Assembly (NCBI GenBank): GCA_035294325.1
Contig: DATGLE010000176.1
Coordinates: 1 to 26,661, forward strand
Source of the DNA: DATGLE01 sp035294325
GTDB lineage: Bacteria > Chloroflexota > Ktedonobacteria > Ktedonobacterales > Ktedonobacteraceae
Direction of reading: 5' to 3'
Length of the DNA stretch: 26,661 nucleotides
A model generated the notes under the pieces. The model did not search any database. It saw only the letters and a program-made list of their open reading frames with translations, and was not told the origin of the DNA. Numbering within the stretch: the stretch's first letter is position 1; each line of letters opens with the position of its first letter. Shown here one piece after another: positions 21,324 to 26,661 of the stretch. A program made the position numbers and the translations under genes.

Positions 21324-22217
21324 TCACAAAATCTTTTTGCCAAGCGCCGAAAGGATCAGCTCGACGGCAAGCTGCGCCGTCGCGTTTTCACGATCGAGGA
21401 TGGCATTGACCTCTACAACATCCATTGATACCAGGCGCTGGGAGGCCGCGACCACCTCCATCGCCAGGTGGGCCTCGCGATAGCTCAGGCCGCCGCGCAC
21501 GGGAGTGCCGACGCCCGGGGCTTCACGCGGATCCAGCGAGTCCATATCGAGGCTGAGATGGATGGGCTGATCCTGCCGGCCCGCGACGGCGATAGCCTGC
21601 CGCATCACTTCCGACATGCCCCGCTCATCGATATCGGACATGGTGAAGACGTGGACGCGATGCGTGCGCAGGAGCTCCTGTTCGCCCGCATCAAGGTCGC
21701 GAGCTGCCACGATAGCGATATTCTCCGGGCTGATCTTGGGACTCCATCCGCAGATACTGGTGAGACGACTGTTTCCCAGCCCGCAGAGGGCCGCCAGCAC
21801 CATGCCATGAATATTGCCCGAAGGCGTGGTCTCCTCGACGTTGAAATCACCATGCGCATCAATCCAGATGACGCCCAGGTTTCTATGCACGCGCGCGGCC
21901 CCGCTGATCGATCCCAGAGCGATACTGTGGTCGCCCCCCAGAATCAGCGGGAATTCGCCTTCTTCCAGCGTGGCGGTGACAAGATGGGCCAGATCCTCCG
22001 AGACCTGTACAATTGGATCGAGGTACTTTACGCGGGGATTACCTGCTGGTTGACTTTCCGGCTGAGGAATGACTATATTACCTATATCATGAACGGTGTG
22101 GCCCAGACGGCGCAGGTGATCGCTCAGGTTCGCGTAACGAATTGCGCTTGGCCCGATATCGACTCCACGCCGGTCAGCGCCCAGATCCATAGGCGCACCT
22201 ATTATACGGATACGCAT
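21324..22217 (-). CDS. rocF: Arginase
   Basis: Arginase hydrolyses arginine to ornithine and urea with a two-manganese centre. All ligands are visible in this 297-residue protein: H97 in GGDHS (94-98), D120, H122 and D124 in DAHGD, and D224 and D226 in SLDMDSLDP. The N-terminal GAPMDLGADRRGVDIGPSAI is characteristic of arginase rather than agmatinase, as is E269 in VEVNAILD. ATG 22217 is chosen because AAGAGGT precedes it and the family starts here; the open frame upstream passes through the promoter. It has a well-defined promoter and may be co-transcribed with ilvE. Confidence 0.94.
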   Translation of the reverse strand: MRIRIIGAPMDLGADRRGVDIGPSAIRYANLSDHLRRLGHTVHDIGNIVIPQPESQPAGNPRVKYLDPIVQVSEDLAHLVTATLEEGEFPLILGGDHSIALGSISGAARVHRNLGVIWIDAHGDFNVEETTPSGNIHGMVLAALCGLGNSRLTSICGWSPKISPENIAIVAARDLDAGEQELLRTHRVHVFTMSDIDERGMSEVMRQAIAVAGRQDQPIHLSLDMDSLDPREAPGVGTPVRGGLSYREAHLAMEVVAASQRLVSMDVVEVNAILDRENATAQLAVELILSALGKKIL

Positions 22218-22228
22218 ATACAAACCTC

Positions 22229-22246
22229 TTGTTCGTCGTTGAACAA
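22229..22246. promoter_or_regulatory. Perfect dyad TTGTTC-N6-GAACAA in the arginase leader
   Basis: TTGTTC (22229-22234) and GAACAA (22241-22246) are perfect inverted 6-mers separated by six bases. They lie between the predicted arginase transcription start and its ribosome binding site. The arrangement suits a dimeric repressor site or a short hairpin. It does not match the ARG box consensus. The regulator is unknown. Confidence 0.45.
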
Positions 22247-22262
22247 TGTAACTTCTGCCCAC

Positions 22263-22291
22263 ATTATAGTCTTGCAACATCCGTTTGTCTA
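22263..22291 (-). promoter_or_regulatory. Arginase promoter
   Basis: On the minus strand TAGACA (22286-22291) and TATAAT (22263-22268) are separated by exactly 17 bases, matching the consensus at five and six positions. It starts a leader of about 40 bases before the arginase ATG. A weaker divergent promoter for the binding-protein gene (TTGAAC-N17-CATTAT from 22239) may overlap it. Confidence 0.8.
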
Positions 22292-22301
22292 TGGTTGGAG
22301 C

Positions 22302-22362
22302 GCTCGCAGTGGTTGACGGGTTCCTGGCTGCGCCACGCACCCCGCTCGCCACCACTGCGAGC
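22302..22362. repeat. 61-bp inverted repeat upstream of the binding-protein gene
   Basis: GCTCGCAGTGGT (22302-22313) and ACCACTGCGAGC (22351-22362) pair over 12 bp, with a possible inner CGGG/CCCG pairing. It lies 30 bases upstream of the lipoprotein gene. It contains GGCT-N-CGCCACGCA, like a block of the map-upstream element, but the other blocks are missing. Confidence 0.55.
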
Positions 22363-22392
22363 CATGAAATAATTTGAGAAAGTGAGGGGGCT

Positions 22393-24033
22393 ATGTATCA
22401 CCGTTTATACATGCGCTCGCGCTCCTGGTTTACACTGGCACTATTTTTCAGCCTCACGCTCATCATCCTGGCTGCCTGCGGAGGGAGCAGCCCGGCAGCG
22501 AACAGCAGCTCCCCCAGGCTGGCATCCAAACAGGTGCTGACTATGCCCAACGTGGGAACGGCTGATATCGGCGTTCTTGATCCAGCACAGGGACCCGACG
22601 CGAATTCGGCGGTTGCCGTGAACATGATCTACAGCGGGCTGGTCAGATCCGATCAAAATCTGAACGTGTTGCCCGACCAGGCGACCTGGCAGATCTCGCC
22701 GGACAACAAGGTCTACACCTTCCACCTCAAGCCGGGCATCACCTTCTCGGACGGTACGCCCGTCACCGCACAGACCTACGTCTACACCTGGACGCGGGCG
22801 CTGCTGCCGGCGGTCAACTCGCCCATCGCTACCTTCTTCGAGGGCAACATCGTTGGCGCCAGCGATGTCAATTCCGGCAAGGCAAAGACGCTGGCCGGTG
22901 TCAGGGCGCTCGATGACCATACGCTCCAGGTCACGTTGACGCAGCCTACCCCCTACTTCCTCGAAGAATTGACCACCGCGATCTTTGATCCCTTGAACGA
23001 AAAGATCATCGATCAGTATGGGCAGAAGAACTGGATACAGCACGCGGCGGGCAGTGGTATCGGCACCGGCCCCTTTATGGTCAAGACATGGGAGCATAAC
23101 GTCAGGATGGTGCTGGTGCCCAATCCACACTATTATGGCAATAAGACGAAGCTGACCGAGGTCGATATGATCTTCGTCAGCGATCCCTCCACGGCCTACA
23201 AGGCGTACCGCGCAGGGCAGTACGACTTTGTGTGGAATATCACCCCTACCGACCAGCAAACGGCGCAGGGCACGCCCGGCTTCGTCCGCAAGCCGCTCTT
23301 GCAGACCGATATCCTCTTCTTCGACAATACGAAGCCGCCCTTCAATAATCTGGCAGTACGGCAGGCGTTTGCCTATGCCACCGATAAGCAAACGCTGGCG
23401 CAGGCAATCTTCAAGGGAGCGGTGACGCCGGCTCCGACGATCATTCCGCCAGGCATGCCTGGCTACCAGCCCAATTTCCCGGGCTTGCAGCACGATACCG
23501 CGAAAGCCAAGCAATCCCTGCTATCCGCTTATCCCGACGTGACCAAATTGCCGCCGATCACATTCAGCTATCCCAGTTCGCAGGTCACTTCACAGGAGGC
23601 AGCGGCCTTGCAGCAGATGTGGCAGAATGCGCTGGGCGTCCAGGTCAAGCTGCGCCCGGTAGAGTTGACCGCCTATATTGATGAGCTATCGAAACATCAG
23701 GTGCAGTTTGGTTTCATCCAGTGGACCGCCGACTATCCCGATCCCTACGACTGGCTGACGCTGAACCTCACCGCCAATGCTCCCAATAACAATGGCGGAT
23801 GGGACAACCCGCAATTTGACGAGACGGTGACGCAGGCCGAGAAGCTGTCGGGCGACGCTCGCATCGCGCTCTATAATAAGGCCGAGCAGATAGCTATTAC
23901 CGATGTTGGCTGGCTGCCGCTCGATCATGAGACAATGGCGGCAATCATCCCATCGTGGGTACATGGCGTGACGCTCAACGGCGAGGGCCTCTTCTTCGGC
24001 GACTGGTCGCAGGTCTACCTCACGCAGCATTAG
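22393..24033 (+). CDS. ABC transporter substrate-binding lipoprotein, family 5 (peptide/nickel type)
   Basis: The 546-residue protein starts with a basic, hydrophobic signal (SWFTLALFFSLTLIILAAC) whose lipobox LAAC places the lipid-bearing cysteine at residue 29, followed by a Gly/Ser/Ala linker. The mature part follows the SBP_bac_5 pattern: LDPAQGPDANSAVAVNMIYSG, then GLV and LKPGITFSDGTPVTAQTYVY with YTWTRAL, GTGPFMVKTWEHN, and VRQAFAYATDK. These proteins catch oligopeptides or other ligands outside the membrane. No permease or ATPase genes follow, so it is an orphan here. The ATG at 22393 follows GTGAGGGGG; ATG 22411 is possible. Confidence 0.92.
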   Translation: MYHRLYMRSRSWFTLALFFSLTLIILAACGGSSPAANSSSPRLASKQVLTMPNVGTADIGVLDPAQGPDANSAVAVNMIYSGLVRSDQNLNVLPDQATWQISPDNKVYTFHLKPGITFSDGTPVTAQTYVYTWTRALLPAVNSPIATFFEGNIVGASDVNSGKAKTLAGVRALDDHTLQVTLTQPTPYFLEELTTAIFDPLNEKIIDQYGQKNWIQHAAGSGIGTGPFMVKTWEHNVRMVLVPNPHYYGNKTKLTEVDMIFVSDPSTAYKAYRAGQYDFVWNITPTDQQTAQGTPGFVRKPLLQTDILFFDNTKPPFNNLAVRQAFAYATDKQTLAQAIFKGAVTPAPTIIPPGMPGYQPNFPGLQHDTAKAKQSLLSAYPDVTKLPPITFSYPSSQVTSQEAAALQQMWQNALGVQVKLRPVELTAYIDELSKHQVQFGFIQWTADYPDPYDWLTLNLTANAPNNNGGWDNPQFDETVTQAEKLSGDARIALYNKAEQIAITDVGWLPLDHETMAAIIPSWVHGVTLNGEGLFFGDWSQVYLTQH

Positions 24034-24071
24034 TGCCGCGGAATATAAGAAAGGAACAACCCGAGTAGAAA

Positions 24072-24147
24072 CCTGTCATCCTGAGCGGCAGCGAAGGATC
24101 TGCATGACCAGCGCATCAGATCCTTCGCTGCCGCTCAGGATGACAGG
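24072..24147. repeat. Perfect 31-bp inverted repeat, copy A (right of the binding-protein gene)
   Basis: Arms 24072-24102 and 24117-24147 are perfect complements with a 14-base loop. The core reads GTCATCCTGAGCGGCAGCGA and continues AAGGATC. The same core forms copy B at 25206-25278. This resembles a widespread interspersed bacterial repeat whose translation gives CHPER-like peptides. It lies between convergent genes and may act as a bidirectional terminator, though no T-run is present. Confidence 0.9.
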
Positions 24148-24174
24148 GGGGATGATCTGGCCGCTCTGGGGCGT

Positions 24175-25092
24175 TCACTGCTCTCTTCCATAGCTAATCA
24201 ACAAACGCTGCGCCGCCGCTTCATCCGGGGCTTTGATGATCTCTACTATCAGGTTGTCCAACTCGCTTGCATCGCCGGCGCATTCGGCCCGCTCCTGTGC
24301 CTGCGCCACCAGCGCCGGAAAGCGCGCCTCCACCACCTTCACGAGCATCTTCTGTGCCTCTTCTACCTGGCCCTCGATCTTGCCTTCGGCGTGGCGCTTC
24401 TCTGCAAGATCGATCACTTCGGGCAGCGTCTCGATAAGCCAGTCGTGTCCGTATGCCGTTTCCAAGATCTCCATCACCTGTCCTTTCTGCTGCTCTGTCA
24501 ACATATTGGAACGTTGTAAAATGGAATAGAAGCGCGGCAGATGTCGCTGCAACTCCTTCTCCGAATAGTGCTGCTCCATCTCCCGCAGCGCTTCCAACAA
24601 TAACGCTACGCTCACTCCCTTCATGGCCGGCAGCAGCGTGTAGAGGCAAACCACATGATCGCGGACAAACTCGCGCGCATCCCACTTCCAGACGGTGAGC
24701 ACCTGGTAGTCTACCAGCATCATCGTGCGGCCTCCGCTTTTCTCGATATAGGGTGGCACCGGCACAGTGGTCTCGAAGGGATAGAGGATCATCGAGATCA
24801 CCGGCAGGCCCGATTGCGTGTGCAACTCGCTGTGATAGCGCACGATGCGCCTGGGCATATCGCTATCCGCACCCGTCTGCAACTCAAGGTTGAGCAGATG
24901 CGGCTCCCCTCTATAGAACATATTGTACACCAGATCGGCTTTCAGAGTGGAGCGATCAATTTCAATGTTGCGCTCCCCGAGCAGCTCACTGCCGGGCAGC
25001 AAGCGAGGCACGATCTGGTCGGCTTCGTCGCCAAAGAGCGATTTCAGAGTACGGTCATAGATCTGCGGTTCTGGCTGAGGATGTTTTGTCAC
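24175..25092 (-). CDS. Rpn-like PD-(D/E)XK nuclease family protein
   Basis: The 305-residue protein shows an N-terminal nuclease-like region: YDRTLKSLFGDEAD (12-25), then RSTLKADLVYNM with D53 and LLNLELQTGAD with E70 and Q72, consistent with a D...ExQ variant of the PD-(D/E)XK core. The C-terminal part (AEKRHAEGKIEGQVEEAQKM, then LVKVVEARFPAL) is the charged helical region usual in Rpn/putative transposase proteins. Some relatives promote RecA-independent recombination; others are uncharacterised. GTG 25092 is chosen because AGGAAGGGA lies upstream and a promoter precedes it; a GTG at 25149 is upstream of the predicted transcript start. The gene is bracketed by repeat copies A and B. Confidence 0.78.
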   Translation of the reverse strand: MTKHPQPEPQIYDRTLKSLFGDEADQIVPRLLPGSELLGERNIEIDRSTLKADLVYNMFYRGEPHLLNLELQTGADSDMPRRIVRYHSELHTQSGLPVISMILYPFETTVPVPPYIEKSGGRTMMLVDYQVLTVWKWDAREFVRDHVVCLYTLLPAMKGVSVALLLEALREMEQHYSEKELQRHLPRFYSILQRSNMLTEQQKGQVMEILETAYGHDWLIETLPEVIDLAEKRHAEGKIEGQVEEAQKMLVKVVEARFPALVAQAQERAECAGDASELDNLIVEIIKAPDEAAAQRLLISYGREQ

Positions 25093-25131
25093 TTCTTCCC
25101 GATCCCTTCCTACGTGGTGTCTGATAGGCGC

Positions 25132-25160
25132 ATCATAACATATCAACACAATATATGCAA
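25132..25160 (-). promoter_or_regulatory. Promoter of the Rpn-like gene
   Basis: On the minus strand TTGCAT (25155-25160) and TATGAT (25132-25137) are 17 bases apart in a locally AT-rich stretch (25130-25200). The -35 is only a half match and the -10 matches five of six bases. Confidence 0.5.
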
Positions 25161-25205
25161 GTATTTTTCTGTTACACAGGATAGACCGGCAATATTATGT
25201 AAAGC

Positions 25206-25278
25206 ATGTCATCCTGAGCGGCAGCGAAGGATCCGCTTCGTCGGGCATCAGATCCTTCGCTGCCGCTCAGGATGACAT
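25206..25278. repeat. Perfect 28-bp inverted repeat, copy B (upstream of the Rpn-like gene)
   Basis: Arms 25206-25233 and 25251-25278 are perfect complements with a 17-base loop. It shares a 27-base arm core with copy A, and the loop-side GCATCAGATCC shows both copies in the same orientation. It lies between the Rpn-like gene and the stop of the HTH-TPR gene. Confidence 0.9.
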
Positions 25279-25310
25279 AGCCGGGCCTTGTTGGTGCTAA
25301 AAGGGTCGTT

Positions 25311-26661
25311 CTACCAATGCGCAGCCAGCTCGCGCAGCGCTTTGATATCATCCTCGCCGGGCCAGAGGCTCTGCATGATCTCGTAGGCGAGCAGGGCTTC
25401 GCGGTAGCGCTGCTCGCTGTGCAGCGCCCGCGCCCCGTTGATGCCCTCCGTCCACAGCCGCAGCGAAAGATCCCTGTCTTTCTTTACCTGCTTGAGCGAG
25501 GTCAGCGTCATGATGTTGATGACCTCAACGCGCCCGCGCTCCGGCATAGGCTGCTTCGCTGTAAGCTGCTCCTTGTCAATGAGTTGCTCCAGCAGCGCCA
25601 TTGCCCGTTCATAATCCCCCTGTTCATAGAGCGTCATACCGATATTCTGAATAAATGCCGAGATTGGAGGATCAACGTAAACCGGGGCATCATCGTCGCG
25701 CAGCATCTTCTCAGCATAGTGCAGCGTGGCTCTGGCATCCTGGCCGTTGCTGGCCTGCATCACAGCCATCACGCTATAAATATTACTATGGGTGTACTGT
25801 GGCAGATTGTTTTTATGCTCCTTGAGGACGAGCGTGGCCTGCCCGATGCTCTTCAGCGCTTGATCGCTGCGCTGGCTATAATAATGCATCCAGGCTTGCT
25901 GCTTCAAGGCATAGAGGTGGAGCGGGATGTCGCCCGACAGTTCGCTGTATGCAACGGCCTCCTTCGCATGGCGGGCCGCCGTTTCGAGATTGACAAAGTG
26001 CCAGCTCAGGATGGTGAGCAGAATTTCGCATTGCGCGATCAGGCTGGCGCTCTCCTGGCGCTGCTGGTTGGAACTGGCTTCTTTGATGAGCGCTTTGAGC
26101 ATCTGGGCATAGGTGTTCGCGCTCCCGAAGGCGGTCCTGATATCCCCGCGCTCCTTGCTCCTGCTCAGTTCCCAGCAAGCGGCGAGGCAGGCCGCCGTCT
26201 GTCGCAGCAGGTCGCTGTTGAGTTCGAAGGGCAGGGGACTCTGGGGGTTGAGATAGGTCATCCCCAGCGCGGTAGCCAGGCGGCGCAGCGCGGCGCGGCG
26301 GCTGATCGGATCATGATTCATGCTCTCATCTTCCTCTAGTATGCGCTGCATGCGGGCCTGCAACTGCGGTAATGGCAGAGCGACGAAGCCCAGGGCAAGC
26401 AGGCGCATGGTCAGGTCGTCCCTGACGACGCCGGAGAGCTGCCGGGCGAAGACCTCTTTCCTCGCGGTCATGACTGGCAAAGCGGGCCGGGGCGCAGCCA
26501 GGTCCAGTTCTTCGGCGGTCCTGCCATAGAGCTTACAGAGCCGATAGACATTGCGGGCATGCGGGGTGGCCTTGCCCAGTTCCCACAGGCTCACCGTATT
26601 CCAGCCGACGCCAACCGCTTCGCCGACCTGCTCCAGACTCCACCCTTTCTCGGCCCGAGCC
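25311..26661 (-). CDS. HTH-TPR transcriptional regulator, 5' partial
   Basis: The frame is open to the right edge, so the N-terminus is missing; 449 residues are visible. It begins inside an XRE-type helix-turn-helix: WSLEQVGEAVGVGWNTVSLW followed by ELGKATPHARNVYRLCKLYG, where the recognition helix is GWNTVSLWELG. A linker of about 80 residues leads to a C-terminal half of tetratricopeptide-like helices, for example LHLYALKQQAWMHYYSQRSD, IGMTLYEQGDYERAMALLEQ and EQRYREALLAYEIM. Such proteins are abundant in Ktedonobacteria and Streptomyces and are presumed DNA-binding regulators that sense peptides or partners through the repeats. The ligand is unknown. Confidence 0.85.
   Translation of the reverse strand, partial: ARAEKGWSLEQVGEAVGVGWNTVSLWELGKATPHARNVYRLCKLYGRTAEELDLAAPRPALPVMTARKEVFARQLSGVVRDDLTMRLLALGFVALPLPQLQARMQRILEEDESMNHDPISRRAALRRLATALGMTYLNPQSPLPFELNSDLLRQTAACLAACWELSRSKERGDIRTAFGSANTYAQMLKALIKEASSNQQRQESASLIAQCEILLTILSWHFVNLETAARHAKEAVAYSELSGDIPLHLYALKQQAWMHYYSQRSDQALKSIGQATLVLKEHKNNLPQYTHSNIYSVMAVMQASNGQDARATLHYAEKMLRDDDAPVYVDPPISAFIQNIGMTLYEQGDYERAMALLEQLIDKEQLTAKQPMPERGRVEVINIMTLTSLKQVKKDRDLSLRLWTEGINGARALHSEQRYREALLAYEIMQSLWPGEDDIKALRELAAHW

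Noticed and set aside
22441..23514. Antisense open frame inside the binding-protein gene
   Set aside because: The plus-strand frame has a signal peptide, lipobox and clear SBP_bac_5 motifs; the minus frame has none.
24655..25275. Plus-strand frame over the Rpn-like gene ending in a CHPERQRRI peptide
   Set aside because: It is antisense to a supported gene, and the peptide is the translation of repeat copy B.
24072..25278. CRISPR array or complete insertion sequence
   Set aside because: There are only two widely spaced palindromic repeats with no regular spacers, and the enclosed gene is Rpn-like rather than a DDE or HUH transposase.

Overview
The window is about three quarters one very long, almost gap-free plus-strand ribosomal protein cluster (1-20077): the fused S10, spc and alpha regions with truA, rplM and rpsI attached. 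It starts inside the end of tuf and runs rpsJ-rplC-rplD-rplW-rplB-rpsS-rplV-rpsC-rplP-rpmC-rpsQ-rplN-rplX-rplE-rpsZ-rpsH-rplF-rplR-rpsE-rpmD-rplO-secY-adk-map-infA-rpmJ-rpsM-rpsK-rpsD-rpoA-rplQ-truA-rplM-rpsI. It encodes 28 ribosomal proteins plus the SecY translocon, adenylate kinase, methionine aminopeptidase, IF-1, RNA polymerase alpha and a tRNA pseudouridine synthase. It closes with a near-ideal bidirectional terminator at 20022-20077.

The organism is probably a member of the Chloroflexota, most likely Ktedonobacteria or a close relative. This is an inference from the Gram-positive-like gene order, the zinc-binding forms of S14, L36, S4 and adenylate kinase, long low-complexity extensions on many ribosomal proteins, the lipobox-bearing binding protein, and the Rpn-type nuclease and HTH-TPR regulator. 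No 16S rRNA is present to settle it.

The right quarter (20079-26661) is accessory. A minus-strand pair, arginase (rocF) then branched-chain aminotransferase (ilvE), is followed by a plus-strand peptide/nickel-type ABC transporter lipoprotein. Next comes a minus-strand Rpn/PD-(D/E)XK-like nuclease gene bracketed by two direct copies of a perfect inverted repeat. Last is the C-terminal part of an HTH-TPR regulator running off the window. No tRNA, rRNA, CRISPR array or complete insertion sequence was seen.

The most unusual observation is a two-copy structured element of about 165 bp. One copy lies upstream of map (13395-13558, plus strand) and one upstream of ilvE (21092-21256, minus strand), both in the sense direction of the downstream gene. 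The copies share stem order and conserved blocks but differ in both arms of the central hairpin in a pairing-preserving way. This suggests selection for structure: a cis-acting RNA, or a palindromic MITE/REP-like element. Other items of note are large lineage-type insertions in L3, L17 and L18, a repeat-built tail on S3, a hairpin between an ideal Shine-Dalgarno and the ilvE start codon, and a promoter plus immediate hairpin in front of infA.
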